From assembly GCF_900142675.1 (NCBI RefSeq), contig NZ_FRBS01000001.1, positions 992,001 through 1,056,000 on the forward strand: a stretch of DNA of 64,000 nucleotides, in the 5' to 3' direction. The position numbers were made by a program, and so were the translations under genes. This document shows positions 39,923 through 49,889 of the stretch, in pieces (positions within the stretch are counted from its first letter, which is position 1; every line of letters starts with the position of its first letter). The notes under the pieces are model-generated. The model had not been told where the DNA came from. It saw nothing but the letters and a program-made list of their open reading frames with translations, and made no database searches. This DNA is from Shouchella rhizosphaerae. GTDB lineage: Bacteria > Bacillota > Bacilli > Bacillales > Bacillaceae_D.

Positions 39923-42694
39923 TTAAACGACGTCATTGTAGTGGTTCGTAACGGTTTGGGCACATGACAAGCACAAAGTAGGATGCTTTTCATCTGCTCC
40001 AACTGTATTGGAGACTTGCCAACAACGCTCGCACGTTTCGCCTTCCGCTTTTTCCACAAGCACAGCAACATCCGCAAATTGTTGTGCAGCTGCTGGCACT
40101 TCGTCGCCGTCATTAGCGATTTGTACATTGGAGACAATGAATAGTTTTTTCAAGCCTTCGGTCGCTTCAAGCAGAGCACGTGCTTGCTTATTTGGATAAA
40201 GCGTCAACGATGCTTGCAGCGACTTACCAATTACTTTCTCATTTCGGGCTACTTCTAATGCTTTAAGCACATCCGCTCGGATATCCATAAAGGCTTGCCA
40301 GTGTGCTTTTAACTCATCTGTACCGCTTAATTCTTCGGCAGTTGGCATATCCGTGAGTTGTACGCTTTGTTCGCTGACGCCAGGAATGTTTTCCCATACT
40401 TCATCTGCCGTGTGAGGCAAAATCGGGGCAATCAGTTTAGTCAGTGCCGTCACTACCTCATACATTACCGTCTGGAAAGCGCGGCGTTCAGGATGGTCAG
40501 CGTGTTCGATATAAAGCGTATCCTTTGAAATGTCCATATAAAAGGAACTCAATTCCACCGTGCAAAAATTGCGGAAGTGATTATAGACATTTAAGAACTG
40601 ATACTCATTGTAGCCTTCATGCATGCGTTTCGTTAGCTCATTTAAACGTACAAGCAAAAACGCATGCACGCCTGTTAGTTGATCCCGTGGGACAGCGTTG
40701 ATTTTCGGGTCAAAATCATGCAAATTGCCAAGAAGAAAGCGGAATGTATTGCGGATCTTCCGGTATGTTTCGGCAACTTGTTTTAAAATCGAATCAGACA
40801 CGCGGCTGTCGGCTTGATAATCGACAGATGCCACCCAAAGCCGTAGAATGTCCGCGCCAAGCTGTTTCATAACGGTATTTGGCACAACAATGTTGCCAAG
40901 GGACTTGCTCATTTTTTTGCCTTCGCCGTCCATCACAAAGCCATGGCTCAGCACCCCTTTATACGGAGCAACGCCATTAATTGCAACCGAAGTAGATAGC
41001 GAAGAGTTAAACCAACCACGGTATTGGTCGCTGCCTTCAAAATAAAGGTCCGCCGGGAACACAAGGTCATTTCGTTCCCGTAAAACGCCTTGGTGCGACG
41101 ATCCAGAATCAAACCAAACGTCCATTATATCGGTTTCTTTTGTAAAATGGCCATTCGGGCTGTGCGGAGAAGTGAATCCTGGCGGCAGCAAGTCTTTCGC
41201 CTCACGTTCAAACCAGACATTTGAGCCATGCTCACGGAACAAGTTCGAGACATGTTCAATCGTTTCCTCGCTAACAATTTCAGTGCCATCCTCGCCATAA
41301 AAAACCGGAATTGGCACGCCCCACGCACGTTGCCGCGAAATACACCAGTCGCCACGGTCACGGACCATATTATGCAGCCGCGTTTCCCCCCACGCTGGAA
41401 TCCATTCTGTATTTGCGACCGCTTGTAGCAATTCCTTACGAATATTGGCGATTGAGGCAAACCACTGCGACGTTGCCCGGAAAATGACAGGCTTTTTCGT
41501 ACGCCAATCATGAGGGTACGAGTGAGTAATAAACCCGAGCTTTAACAGAGCGCCTACTGCTTCTAGTTTCTCAGTCACCATTTTGTTAATGTTGTCATAA
41601 AATTCACCTTCAAAACCTGGCGCTTCACTCGTCATTATCCCTTTGTCATCAATAGGGCATAACACATCTAGCCCGTATTTTTGGCCGACAACAAAGTCAT
41701 CAACGCCGTGCCCAGGGGCCGTATGGACACAGCCAGTACCAGCATCCAACGTCACATGCTCACCATTCATGACAATGGAGTCACGATCATAAAACGGATG
41801 GCGGCAAACAATATAGTCCAATTCTTTTCCTGTGACTGTCTTTTCAACAACCACATCTTCCCAACTTAATTCCGTTTGGACATGTTCAAGCAAACCGCTT
41901 GCTACAACAAATGAACGGCCGCCCGTGCGCACGACGCTGTATTCCAATTGAGGATGGACGGTGATGCCTAAGTTTGCAGGAATGGTCCATGGTGTCGTCG
42001 TCCAGATAACTAAAGCAGCATCCTCAGGCAATACCCCTTTTCCATCTGCAACTTGAAAGGCGACATAAATGGAAGCGGAACGTTTGTCGTAGTATTCGAT
42101 CTCTGCTTCCGCTAAGGCAGACTCCGAAGATGGCGACCAGTAAACAGGCTTTTTGCCTTTATAGATATAGCCTTTTTTAGCCATTTTCCCGAAAACTTTG
42201 ATTTGCTCCGCTTCAAATTCTTTTTCCAACGTAATATAGGGCTTCCACCAGTCGCCGCGGACGCCGAGCCGCATGAACTGCTGGCGTTGGCTATTTATTT
42301 GCTCAAGTGCATACTCTTCGCAAAGCTTGCGAAAATCGGCAATGCTCATTGATTTTCGGTCTACTTTTTTGTTTTTCGTTAATGCCGTTTCAATCGGCAA
42401 GCCATGGGTATCCCACCCAGGAACATATGGGGCATGGAAGCCAGACATGGATTTGTAGCGTACGATAAAGTCTTTAATGATTTTGTTAAGTGCGTGCCCC
42501 ATATGAATATCACCGTTTGCATATGGAGGGCCGTCATGCAAAACAAAGTAAGGACGGCCTTCTGTGCGTTCTTGCACTTGTTTATAAATGTCCATCTCTT
42601 CCCATTGTTCTTGGCGTTTCGGTTCGCTATTTGGCAAGTTGCCACGCATCGGAAACGCCGTTTTCGGCATTAGTAATGTTTGTTTATAATCCAC
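39923..42694 (-). CDS. ileS: Isoleucyl-tRNA synthetase
   Basis: 923 residues. Class I synthetase. HIGH-type motif HMGH at residues 64-67, CP1 editing domain with [17 protein letters not shown] near residue 593, anticodon-binding domain, and a C-terminal zinc finger CERCWQVS...CLSCA. The bacterial zinc-bearing form argues for the ordinary, mupirocin-sensitive type. GTG at 42694 with GGAG eight bases upstream; matches the B. subtilis N-terminus ([20 protein letters not shown]). Controlled by the upstream T-box. Confidence 0.97.
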   Translation of the reverse strand: MDYKQTLLMPKTAFPMRGNLPNSEPKRQEQWEEMDIYKQVQERTEGRPYFVLHDGPPYANGDIHMGHALNKIIKDFIVRYKSMSGFHAPYVPGWDTHGLPIETALTKNKKVDRKSMSIADFRKLCEEYALEQINSQRQQFMRLGVRGDWWKPYITLEKEFEAEQIKVFGKMAKKGYIYKGKKPVYWSPSSESALAEAEIEYYDKRSASIYVAFQVADGKGVLPEDAALVIWTTTPWTIPANLGITVHPQLEYSVVRTGGRSFVVASGLLEHVQTELSWEDVVVEKTVTGKELDYIVCRHPFYDRDSIVMNGEHVTLDAGTGCVHTAPGHGVDDFVVGQKYGLDVLCPIDDKGIMTSEAPGFEGEFYDNINKMVTEKLEAVGALLKLGFITHSYPHDWRTKKPVIFRATSQWFASIANIRKELLQAVANTEWIPAWGETRLHNMVRDRGDWCISRQRAWGVPIPVFYGEDGTEIVSEETIEHVSNLFREHGSNVWFEREAKDLLPPGFTSPHSPNGHFTKETDIMDVWFDSGSSHQGVLRERNDLVFPADLYFEGSDQYRGWFNSSLSTSVAINGVAPYKGVLSHGFVMDGEGKKMSKSLGNIVVPNTVMKQLGADILRLWVASVDYQADSRVSDSILKQVAETYRKIRNTFRFLLGNLHDFDPKINAVPRDQLTGVHAFLLVRLNELTKRMHEGYNEYQFLNVYNHFRNFCTVELSSFYMDISKDTLYIEHADHPERRAFQTVMYEVVTALTKLIAPILPHTADEVWENIPGVSEQSVQLTDMPTAEELSGTDELKAHWQAFMDIRADVLKALEVARNEKVIGKSLQASLTLYPNKQARALLEATEGLKKLFIVSNVQIANDGDEVPAAAQQFADVAVLVEKAEGETCERCWQVSNTVGADEKHPTLCLSCAQTVTNHYNDVV

Positions 42695-42724
42695 CGTTTT
42701 CGCTCCTTTATTTGTTAAAAACAA

Positions 42725-42975
42725 AAACCTCCCCGTCCCAAAAAGGGACGAGAAGGTTTTCCCGCGGTACCACCCTCATAGAAAAAGCGCTGGCGCCTTT
42801 TCCACTTCACGCCGTTAACGTAGGCAGCACGCACCCCACTACTAGCACAAATGGATAAACATATGTGCGGTTCGCAGGCAGAACTCAAGGGCGATTCAGG
42901 GCAAGCCCATGCACCGGGCTTCCACCACTCCCGGCTCGCTTTGGCATGTACGCGATTGCCCACTGTCCCTATCCT
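42725..42975 (-). promoter_or_regulatory. T-box leader (isoleucine) controlling ileS
   Basis: Minus strand: conserved T-box AGGGTGGTACCGCGG (42776-42762) and a terminator AACCTTCTCGTCCC/GGGACGGGGAGGTT (42758-42726) with a following T-rich run. Upstream lies a Stem I region with a GGGAGTGG..AAGCCC element and a TGAATCGCC loop containing ATC (42895-42893), the likely isoleucine specifier. Uncharged tRNA-Ile is expected to stabilise the antiterminator. Confidence 0.92.
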
Positions 42976-43006
42976 TGTTTTTAACGTTCATTCATTTTAT
43001 GGTTTC

Positions 43007-43035
43007 ATTATAAGGACGGTTCCCAGAAAATGCAA
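43007..43035 (-). promoter_or_regulatory. Sigma-A promoter of ileS leader
   Basis: TTGCAT (43035-43030), 17-base spacer, perfect TATAAT (43012-43007). Located between the divIVA stop and the T-box leader. Confidence 0.8.
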
Positions 43036-43039
43036 CTGG

Positions 43040-43558
43040 TTATACGTTTTCCTGCTCTTCTTGTTCTTTGAGCAGTTCCTCTTCGTCAAAATCTTCGTTC
43101 CCAGCAAACTGTTCCCAGTCTTCCGTTTGCAGCATTTCCATTTGTGCTTCAATCAACATTTTGAAGCGCATTTTATAGACAGATGCTTGCTTTTTAAGCT
43201 CTTCCATTTCCATCATGACTTTCCGTGACTTTGAAAGCGCCTCGTTCACGATTCGATTCGCATTTTTCTCTGCTTCTTTCACGATCAACTGCGCTTCCTT
43301 TTGGGCATTGCTGCGCAAATCGTCGGCCGCTTCTTGTGCAACGAGAATCGATTTATTTAGCGTCTCTTCAATATTAGTAAAATGGGAAAGCTTTTCATCA
43401 AGCGCAGTCACTTGCTCAAACAAGTCTTTCTTTTCACGCAGCACCGCTTCATAGTCTTTAATGACTTGGTCCAAAAACTCATTGACTTCATCTTCGTCAT
43501 ATCCGCGGAAAGCACGGGTAAATTCTTTATTATGAATATCCAACGGCGTTAAAGGCAA
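43040..43558 (-). CDS. divIVA: Cell division initiation protein DivIVA
   Basis: 172 residues. Coiled-coil scaffold that marks negatively curved membrane at septa and poles. N-terminal lipid-binding domain PLTPLDIHNKEFTRAFRGYDEDEVNEF (residues 2-28), then long heptad region (about 32-155) and an acidic tail. The start is TTG at 43558 with GGAGG eight bases upstream, which reproduces the family N-terminus. A TGTCGAA Spo0A-box-like site lies 42 bases upstream. Confidence 0.95.
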   Translation of the reverse strand: MPLTPLDIHNKEFTRAFRGYDEDEVNEFLDQVIKDYEAVLREKKDLFEQVTALDEKLSHFTNIEETLNKSILVAQEAADDLRSNAQKEAQLIVKEAEKNANRIVNEALSKSRKVMMEMEELKKQASVYKMRFKMLIEAQMEMLQTEDWEQFAGNEDFDEEELLKEQEEQENV

Positions 43559-43672
43559 CGCAGCCACCTCCATCACAGACTCATCATCCATTTATTTTTT
43601 TCGACATCGTCTTTGCTTATTCCTTCTTTTTCGCGGAAAATCCTCCATTTTGCCTCGTCTCGCTATGTAAAA

Positions 43673-44434
43673 CTAGCTTTTTTTGCCAAGCACTAGCCGG
43701 TACTTGTCCTTTTTTGTCACGCCTTCTTGCTTTAATACTTTAGCCCGGCCAGCCCCTCTTACAGACAAATCATCGCCAATTGCCACGCGGAAGCTAGGAT
43801 GTTCTACTACCTTCCAGTTGACTTTCACGAGCCCCTTGCCGATCAAGTCAGCCGCTTTCGCTCTTGATAGGCCATACAAAGCGCTCAAGAGGGCATCTAA
43901 GCGCAGAGAGGACACAGTCACTGGCTTCTCTTCCCACTTCTCGTCAGGCAAATCAAGCGTATCGGTTTCTTCTAAAGTAACGGTTGCCTTGCCAACTTGC
44001 TTAAGCGCAATGGCGATATAAGCACTTGCCTCTTTCGTACAGGCGACATAAAACGCATTGTCCGTAACGGAAATATCGCCGAACGTTTCCCGTTTCATGC
44101 CTGTATTCATTAATGCGCCAAGCACATCCCTATGTGTAAGCGTCACAAATTTATTCGCGTAGGCGGCTTTAAAAAGGGAAATGTCCCAATCGATTGGCTC
44201 ATTTTTTAAGTAAGCAGGGCGAATGGACGCACGTTTGCGCTCGCATCCATCGGCTCCGCCAAAAAACTGCAAATCGATCTCTCCGTCTTGGCCAATAACG
44301 GACTTCGCAACTTCTTGCATTCGCGGATCAAGAAAACCAGTTAACTTTTCTTGATGATAGCGGGTTGCCTGTTCACGAAGAGTTTGGATATGGTCAATAA
44401 ACGGGCGCTCTTCTTCGCGAAAGTGTTCATACAT
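43673..44434 (-). CDS. ylmH: S4-domain RNA-binding protein YlmH
   Basis: 253 residues. The C-terminal S4 domain (about 180-250, RLDALLSALYGLSRAKAADLIGKGLVKVNW) follows an N-terminal YlmH domain. Family members take part in ribosome quality control of obstructed 50S subunits, linking it with rqcH in this window. ATG at 44434 with GGTGG eight bases upstream; a GTG four codons earlier has no ribosome site. Part of the sepF-divIVA cluster. Confidence 0.92.
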   Translation of the reverse strand: MYEHFREEERPFIDHIQTLREQATRYHQEKLTGFLDPRMQEVAKSVIGQDGEIDLQFFGGADGCERKRASIRPAYLKNEPIDWDISLFKAAYANKFVTLTHRDVLGALMNTGMKRETFGDISVTDNAFYVACTKEASAYIAIALKQVGKATVTLEETDTLDLPDEKWEEKPVTVSSLRLDALLSALYGLSRAKAADLIGKGLVKVNWKVVEHPSFRVAIGDDLSVRGAGRAKVLKQEGVTKKDKYRLVLGKKS

Positions 44435-44446
44435 TTTAAGTCCCAC

Positions 44447-44743
44447 CTACAGCCACGACAAAATCATTTGCTGCAAAGGGTAAAGCCCTTGCCTTGCCAA
44501 GTTGAGGACGATAATGGCGACAACTGGCGACAAATCAATCATGCCAAGTGGCGGGATAAAGCTGCGAAACATATCTAAATAGGGATCAACCACTTTCCCA
44601 AGCACTTGCCCGAAAGCCGAATCGCGGCCGCCCACCCATGACATTAGAATGTAAATGAAAATCGCTATTAAATACAAAAAGGCGGCATTTTGAAGCAAGT
44701 TAAAAATAAAGTTGACCATTGTTTCCATTTGTGATTCCGTCAC
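44447..44743 (-). CDS. ylmG: YggT-family membrane protein YlmG
   Basis: 98 residues, two membrane helices (about 10-32 and 70-90) with the YggT motif VVDPYLDMFRSFIPPLG (about 51-67). Conserved beside sepF in Gram-positives and cyanobacteria; linked to division or chromosome segregation but not biochemically defined. GTG start with GAGG seven bases upstream; internal ATGs are alternatives. Confidence 0.9.
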   Translation of the reverse strand: MTESQMETMVNFIFNLLQNAAFLYLIAIFIYILMSWVGGRDSAFGQVLGKVVDPYLDMFRSFIPPLGMIDLSPVVAIIVLNLARQGLYPLQQMILSWL

Positions 44744-44752
44744 CTACTTTCC

Positions 44753-45220
44753 TCATACCGTGCTATCTGTTTGTCTTGTGACCCAATCACTGATTGAGCC
44801 AGTAATTTCCACGTTGTCTGGCGTACAAAGAAAAATGCCTGGTCCGATTTTTTGAATGTCTCCTCCAATAGCATAAACGGTTCCACTTAAAAAATCTACT
44901 ATTCTTAACGCTTGCTCTTGTTCAATCCGCAATAAATTGATGACAACCGCCTTGCGTCGTTTCAAATGGTCGGCAATGTCTTGAGCTTCATCATAAGAGC
45001 GCGGTTCCAGTAATATCATTTTCGCTGATTTTTGCACACTTTGCAAGCTTACAATGTTTTGATTTTGTTCCATCCCTGCAGTCTGCTTTTCTTTCGGTGC
45101 CCTTCCCTTCTCAAGCGCAGGGCGTTCGTCACGCTGTTCAGGTTCTTCTACATAACGCTCGACTTCTTCAACGTGGTCATCTAGGTTAAAGTAACGCTTG
45201 AACTTTGTTTTAAAGCCCAT
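44753..45220 (-). CDS. sepF: Cell division protein SepF
   Basis: 155 residues. N-terminal membrane-binding amphipathic helix ([13 protein letters not shown]), a charged linker, and the SepF core (about 65-145, [33 protein letters not shown]) that binds and bundles FtsZ. ATG with GGAGAGG upstream. Confidence 0.95.
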   Translation of the reverse strand: MGFKTKFKRYFNLDDHVEEVERYVEEPEQRDERPALEKGRAPKEKQTAGMEQNQNIVSLQSVQKSAKMILLEPRSYDEAQDIADHLKRRKAVVINLLRIEQEQALRIVDFLSGTVYAIGGDIQKIGPGIFLCTPDNVEITGSISDWVTRQTDSTV

Positions 45221-45237
45221 GGCCTTCCTCTCCTTTT

Positions 45238-45927
45238 TTACGACTCCTCTTTGCCAACAAGAGACGTTCCAAGACGGATAAACGTTGCGCCTTCCTCGAT
45301 TGCAACTTCAAAATCGTTAGACATCCCCATTGACAACTCCGTGCACGGGGCATATGAAAGCTTGTCCGCCTTTATTTGGTCGCGAAGCTCTCTGAGCTTT
45401 GAAAAAATCGGCCTCGTTCGTTCTGCATCTTGTTCAAAAGGGGCCATTGTCATCAAACCGATCACCCGAACGGCTGGATAAGCGGCCAGTTCATTTATAA
45501 ATGGCCTTACTTCATCTGGCGATAATCCATTTTTCGATTGTTCGCCGCTAACATTCACTTGTACAAAACAATCGATGGTCTTTCCTGGCTCGAGTCGCTT
45601 GTCAATCTCTTTTGCCAAGCTCAGCCTGTCCAAAGAATGGATGCATGAAACAACGTTGACAATGTTTTTAACCTTTCTCGATTGGAGCGAACCGACAAAA
45701 TGAAGCCGTGCTTGGCCAATGGCAGCTGCTTTTTCGAGTGCACCTTCAATCCGGTTTTCACCTATATCGGCAATTCCCGCTTCCACCGCTTGTTTGGCAG
45801 TGGCAACGGAGACATATTTCGTGACAGCGATGATGCGCACATCATCAATAGCGCGCCCGCTCCGCTCGCATGCTTGCCTGACTCGCATTTTTATGTTTGC
45901 TACGTTTTCTGCAACATTTACACTCAC
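45238..45927 (-). CDS. ylmE: Pyridoxal phosphate homeostasis protein (YggS/YlmE)
   Basis: 229 residues, single-domain PLP-binding barrel. PLP lysine in IIAVTKYVS (about residue 37), [22 protein letters not shown] and C-terminal [22 protein letters not shown] motif. Controls PLP and amino/keto acid balance. GTG start with AGGGTGA upstream. Confidence 0.94.
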   Translation of the reverse strand: MSVNVAENVANIKMRVRQACERSGRAIDDVRIIAVTKYVSVATAKQAVEAGIADIGENRIEGALEKAAAIGQARLHFVGSLQSRKVKNIVNVVSCIHSLDRLSLAKEIDKRLEPGKTIDCFVQVNVSGEQSKNGLSPDEVRPFINELAAYPAVRVIGLMTMAPFEQDAERTRPIFSKLRELRDQIKADKLSYAPCTELSMGMSNDFEVAIEEGATFIRLGTSLVGKEES

Positions 45928-45934
45928 TGATTTT

Positions 45935-46759
45935 TCACCCTTTTTGTAACCCGATTGCGCTCATCATTCTGCCCGTCTGCCCCTTTTCTTTGCGGTGGGA
46001 GAAAAACGCATCGCTTTCGTACGTGCATACGTTTGAAGTATGTATATGAGATGGATTAACACCTGCAGCGACTAGGAGCTGCTTATTCAACATCGGCAAA
46101 TCAAGCAGGCTATGTCCAGGCTTGGTTGGCGTCAGCACACCAGCCGCTTCGCCGCCGAGGGCATCCTTTACTTTGGAAGCAACCACTTCATCAACCTCGT
46201 AACGGGAAGCACAAATACTGGGGCCTATTAACACATGGACATCGCTTGCGGAAACGCAATGCTTTTCTTTCCAGATGCCTAGCAGTTTCGGGCCAATTTT
46301 GGCAACGCTCCCTTTCCAGCCAGCATGGCAAAGACCAATTAGACCGGCCGACTTTGCTGCAAAGTATAGGGGGACACAGTCCGCATACAGGCTTGTCAAC
46401 AACAACCCCTGTTCTTGCGTGTAAATGCCATCTAAACCAGGAAGCGCTGTTTCTAGGCAATCAGCGCCCCTGCCAGCATCTGCCGCCGTCACTTCCGCTA
46501 TCTCTGCTTGGTGGACTTGCTCTGAACCAATCCATTTTGTTAGGGGAAACCCTATATCTGCTGCCACAAGATTGCGGTTTCTTTGTACATCGTTTTGGTC
46601 GTCGCCCACATGAAAGCCCATATTCAACGTGGCATAAGGATGTTTGCTTACGCCTCCGTGCCGTGTTGTAAATCCAGCAAACATGCCCGGCATAACGTTT
46701 GAAAAAACGGTTGCCGCCAGCACGCGCTCACTCCGCTTTTCCCATTTTTCTTCAACCAT
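45935..46759 (-). CDS. ylmD: Multicopper-type laccase-domain protein YlmD / peptidoglycan editing factor PgeF
   Basis: 274 residues. DUF152/YfiH family; a purine nucleoside phosphorylase/adenosine deaminase activity and a role removing L-Ser from muropeptides are reported for members. Metal ligands in SEQVHQ (about residue 80), YADCVPLYF (about 123-131) and CHAGWKGS (about 141-148). ATG start after a GGGGGG site. Confidence 0.92.
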   Translation of the reverse strand: MVEEKWEKRSERVLAATVFSNVMPGMFAGFTTRHGGVSKHPYATLNMGFHVGDDQNDVQRNRNLVAADIGFPLTKWIGSEQVHQAEIAEVTAADAGRGADCLETALPGLDGIYTQEQGLLLTSLYADCVPLYFAAKSAGLIGLCHAGWKGSVAKIGPKLLGIWKEKHCVSASDVHVLIGPSICASRYEVDEVVASKVKDALGGEAAGVLTPTKPGHSLLDLPMLNKQLLVAAGVNPSHIHTSNVCTYESDAFFSHRKEKGQTGRMMSAIGLQKG

Positions 46760-46838
46760 TAAATGGAATCCCCCCGACTAGTTGCAATTCCTTTATGGTC
46801 TTAGTTTATCACAAGGCATGCCATACAAGAAACAAAAC

Positions 46839-47135
46839 TTATCCTTTCTTCCTTGCCTCCTCCATCGGGCTAGCGACCCTTTTTGGCTGATAACGTTCAG
46901 GCACTTCAACTAAAATCACGTCAGAACCAATTTTAACAATGTTTTTCCACGGAATCACCAATTCTGCTGCATCCCGTTGCCCTAGTAGCTGCATGACTTT
47001 CCCAGTGCCAGCAATGACAATCGCTTCAATTTTTCCTGATTCCAAGTTGATGTCCAAATCATTTAAATGGCCTAGGCGTTTGCCATTTTCCATATTGACA
47101 ATATCTTTTTGCGATAGCTCCGAAATTTTTTGCAT
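46839..47135 (-). CDS. ylmC: YlmC/YmxH-family PRC-barrel sporulation protein
   Basis: 98 residues. PRC-barrel fold: DIVNMENGKRLGHLNDLDINLESGKIEAIVI (about 11-41) and VIPWKNIVKIGSDVILVEVP (about 60-79), plus a charged C-terminal tail longer than in B. subtilis. Role unknown; lies downstream of sigG. ATG at 47135 with GGAGGG nine bases upstream; the longer in-frame extension is not conserved. Confidence 0.9.
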   Translation of the reverse strand: MQKISELSQKDIVNMENGKRLGHLNDLDINLESGKIEAIVIAGTGKVMQLLGQRDAAELVIPWKNIVKIGSDVILVEVPERYQPKRVASPMEEARKKG

Positions 47136-47227
47136 ATTCCTTTTCCCTCCTGTTATCCATTTATAAAACGTATGCGCGCTTACAGCCTGGCATGAAAAAA
47201 AGTAGAGTCTAGCAGCAACTCCAAACA

Positions 47228-47261
47228 AAAAAGGCTAAAATCGAAATCGATTTTAGCCTTC
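47228..47261 (-). terminator. Terminator of sigG
   Basis: 13-bp perfect stem AAGGCTAAAATCG/CGATTTTAGCCTT (47231-47243 and 47248-47260) with a 4-base loop and a trailing T-run; it abuts the sigG stop codon. Confidence 0.93.
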
Positions 47262-48045
47262 ATGATTCGATATGTTTATTCATTTGTTGGATCGCGCCTT
47301 TTTCTAGCCTAGACACTTGCGCTTGTGAGATGCCGATCTCCTCGGCTACTTCCATTTGCGTTTTTCCTTGAAAGAAACGCATGTTCAAAATCGTTTTTTC
47401 GCGGTCATTTAAGCGGACCATCGCCTCTTTTAAAGCAATTTCTTCTACCCAGTTTATATCTTTATTTCGTTCATCACTAATTTGGTCCATCACAAAGATT
47501 GGATCGCCGCCATCATTATAAATCGGCTCAAACAAGGAGACAGGATCTTGAATCGCATCTAGAGCAAAGACAACATCTTCTTTTGGCACCTCTAGTACTG
47601 CAGCAATTTCTTGGACGGTCGGTTCTTTCTCCCGTTTTTTTTCCGCCATCATTTGGTCACGCACTTGCAGCGCTTTATAGGCAATATCCCGAAGAGAGCG
47701 TGAAACCCGAATTGGATTATTGTCCCGTAAATACCGTCTAATTTCCCCAATAATCATTGGGACCGCATACGTTGAAAACTTGACGTTTTGGCTTAAATCG
47801 AAGTTGTCGATTGATTTCATTAATCCTATGCAGCCGACTTGAAACAAATCATCTACGTTCTCGCCACGGTTATTAAATCGCTGAATGACACTTAACACTA
47901 AGCGCAAATTCCCGTTTACGAGCGTTTCTCTCGCTGGCTCATAGCCAGCTTGCAACTTCGTAAACAACTCCCGCATTTCAGCGTTCTTTAAAACTGGCAA
48001 CGTCGACGTGTCAACGCCGCAGATTTCCACTTTATTTCGAGTCAC
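47260..48045 (-). CDS. sigG: RNA polymerase sigma-G factor (late forespore)
   Basis: 261 residues. SpoIIAB-regulated sigma-70 family factor that controls late forespore genes. Regions 2 (RLVLSVIQRFNNRGENVDDLFQVGCIGL), 3 and 4 (GKTQMEVAEEIGISQAQVSRLEKGA) are intact. The N-terminus MTRNKVEICGVDTS matches B. subtilis SigG. GTG start with GGGGG eight bases upstream. It follows sigE, but a terminator and its own sporulation promoter lie between. Confidence 0.97.
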   Translation of the reverse strand: MTRNKVEICGVDTSTLPVLKNAEMRELFTKLQAGYEPARETLVNGNLRLVLSVIQRFNNRGENVDDLFQVGCIGLMKSIDNFDLSQNVKFSTYAVPMIIGEIRRYLRDNNPIRVSRSLRDIAYKALQVRDQMMAEKKREKEPTVQEIAAVLEVPKEDVVFALDAIQDPVSLFEPIYNDGGDPIFVMDQISDERNKDINWVEEIALKEAMVRLNDREKTILNMRFFQGKTQMEVAEEIGISQAQVSRLEKGAIQQMNKHIES

Positions 48046-48080
48046 ATTCCTTACCCCCTAAACGGAAGATGATGTCAAAA

Positions 48081-48110
48081 AAAGTATCTCCCTGGGCAAA
48101 AAAAATATGC
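48081..48110 (-). promoter_or_regulatory. Sigma-F/sigma-G-type promoter of sigG
   Basis: GCATA (48110-48106) and GGAGATACTTT (48091-48081) separated by 14 bases, matching the GGNNANANTNT -10 class recognised by sigma-F and sigma-G; the spacer is one or two bases shorter than usual. About 36 bases before the sigG start. Confidence 0.65.
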
Positions 48111-48189
48111 ACGGCAAAAAACCCGCTCACATGAGTTAGAAAGAATGGGCCTTTGACACGACGCTGTTGAAGCTTGGAAAAAATTTTTT

Positions 48190-48230
48190 GTGAAATAAAA
48201 AAGGAGGAACCCCATTTTGGGAGTCCTCTG
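48190..48230 (-). terminator. Terminator of sigE
   Basis: Minus strand GAGGACTCCC-AAAAT-GGGGTTCCTC (48204-48228, one mismatch) followed by CTTTTTT; isolates sigE from sigG. Confidence 0.85.
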
Positions 48231-48232
48231 TC

Positions 48233-48946
48233 TTACACCATTTTGCTAAATTCTTTTTGCAGCCGTTTAATGATGCGCTTTTCTAAACGGGAAATGTACG
48301 ATTGGGAGATCCCTAGCATATCGGCGACATCTTTTTGGGTTTTTTCTTCTTCTCCAGCTAAGCCAAAACGCAGTTCCATAATTTGTTTCTCCCGCTCCGA
48401 TAACGTATGGAGCGCCTTGACAAGCAAGCGGCGGTCGACGCGTTCTTCAATCCCTCTCGTAATAATGTCTTCTTCTGTACCAAGCACATCGGACAAGAGC
48501 AGCTCATTGCCATCCCAATCAATATTGAGCGGTTCATCAAACGATACTTCAGAACGTGTTTTGTTGTTTCGCCGCAAGTACATTAAAATTTCATTCTCGA
48601 TGCAGCGGGAGGCATACGTAGCGAGCTTAATTTTCTTTTCAGGATTAAAGGTGTTGACCGCTTTGATTAAGCCAATTGTGCCGATGCTAATCAAATCCTC
48701 AATATTGATGCCTGTGTTCTCAAACTTGCGGGCAATGTAGACAACTAAGCGTAAATTCCGTTCAATGAGCACAGAACGGACCGCTTTGTCTCCACTTGGG
48801 AGCTTGCCCAATAGTTCAGCCTCTTCTTCTTTCGACAACGGCGGCGGCAATGCCTCGCTTCCGCCTATGTAATAAATTTCATCCGCTTTTAACCCTAACT
48901 TGTTTAGAAGCCGGTACCAAAACAACTGCAGTTTCAACTTAATCAT
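48233..48946 (-). CDS. sigE: RNA polymerase sigma-E factor precursor (mother cell)
   Basis: 237 residues. Early mother-cell sigma factor made as pro-sigma-E: the N-terminal about 27 residues ([20 protein letters not shown]...) are the hydrophobic/basic prosequence removed by SpoIIGA, cleaved near the [13 protein letters not shown] segment. Regions 2 and 4 ([29 protein letters not shown]) are intact. ATG start with AGGAGGAACG upstream. Operon with spoIIGA. Confidence 0.97.
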   Translation of the reverse strand: MIKLKLQLFWYRLLNKLGLKADEIYYIGGSEALPPPLSKEEEAELLGKLPSGDKAVRSVLIERNLRLVVYIARKFENTGINIEDLISIGTIGLIKAVNTFNPEKKIKLATYASRCIENEILMYLRRNNKTRSEVSFDEPLNIDWDGNELLLSDVLGTEEDIITRGIEERVDRRLLVKALHTLSEREKQIMELRFGLAGEEEKTQKDVADMLGISQSYISRLEKRIIKRLQKEFSKMV

Positions 48947-48968
48947 TAAACGTTCCTCCTTTTGCTAT

Positions 48969-49862
48969 TTAGCTTGCATATTCGTGCATGATTTGGGGGT
49001 GAACAATACAACGATAATGCTGTTCTGGAGATAGCGTCTCACGGGATAATCCAATCAAGACATGATTCGTTTCATACGCCTCATTTTGGTAACGGATTTT
49101 CACACGATCAGGTTTTAAAGCGGCCATATAAGAACTTCCTTGCCCAACGGCACGGTAAGGAATCAGCCGCACCCGTTTCATGAGCGGTGACGGTTCATTT
49201 TCAGCTTCCAACTCAAGAAGTGCGTCGACTTGCTGTTTGCCAAAAGCACTGTAAAGCAGTGCCGCCTCAGCAACCATGACGGGCATTTTCGTTAACGGAT
49301 CTCTTAAACGGTTGCCCGTATCAATTAATCCTGGGGCGGAAAAGGATATCCCTTCAATCCAAAACTCCACTTCTGCCAGCTGGCTCGCATGAAACTGTTT
49401 GCTTTTCACTGCCCCAAATTGTTGTTTGCAAAAATAGAGTGCGAGTGGAAAACCAATAAGCACAAATGCCCAACTGACCATGCTTCCGCCTACTCCATGA
49501 CCTGGCAAAAACGCCAGCACGTCGACATTGGTTTCGAAGAAATAATGCATAGCAAACAAGCCGCCTCCGGTCACAAAGGTGACAAAATAAAAACTTGCCA
49601 GATTTTGCAGAAAGAAAGAAAAACGTTTGTAGCCAAATGCAATGAATACGATTAGCCCCGAATAAATAAGTTTAATAACAGGATTCAAAAACAATGGCGC
49701 AGCAGGGGTGAACATTAAAAAGACAATCAACGATGCAAACAAAGCCGCCAAGACAAGGCGCCATTGTCTAAAACGCCTTTTTAACAAAAGGGCAGTAGCC
49801 GCAAGCAGCAAGTAGTCAATCCCTGCATTTAACAACCAGATCAAATCGAGGTAAACGGTCAT
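48969..49862 (-). CDS. spoIIGA: Sporulation sigma-E factor processing peptidase SpoIIGA
   Basis: 297 residues. Five N-terminal membrane helices (about 5-150), then a cytoplasmic aspartyl-protease-like domain with the catalytic DTGN motif (LIDTGNRLRDPLT, about residues 181-193). Activated by SpoIIR to cleave pro-sigma-E. ATG start with GAGGGAG upstream. Promoter candidate with long spacer at 49890-49931. Confidence 0.95.
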   Translation of the reverse strand: MTVYLDLIWLLNAGIDYLLLAATALLLKRRFRQWRLVLAALFASLIVFLMFTPAAPLFLNPVIKLIYSGLIVFIAFGYKRFSFFLQNLASFYFVTFVTGGGLFAMHYFFETNVDVLAFLPGHGVGGSMVSWAFVLIGFPLALYFCKQQFGAVKSKQFHASQLAEVEFWIEGISFSAPGLIDTGNRLRDPLTKMPVMVAEAALLYSAFGKQQVDALLELEAENEPSPLMKRVRLIPYRAVGQGSSYMAALKPDRVKIRYQNEAYETNHVLIGLSRETLSPEQHYRCIVHPQIMHEYAS

Positions 49863-49889
49863 TGGCTTGCTCCCTCACAGTGATAGAAT

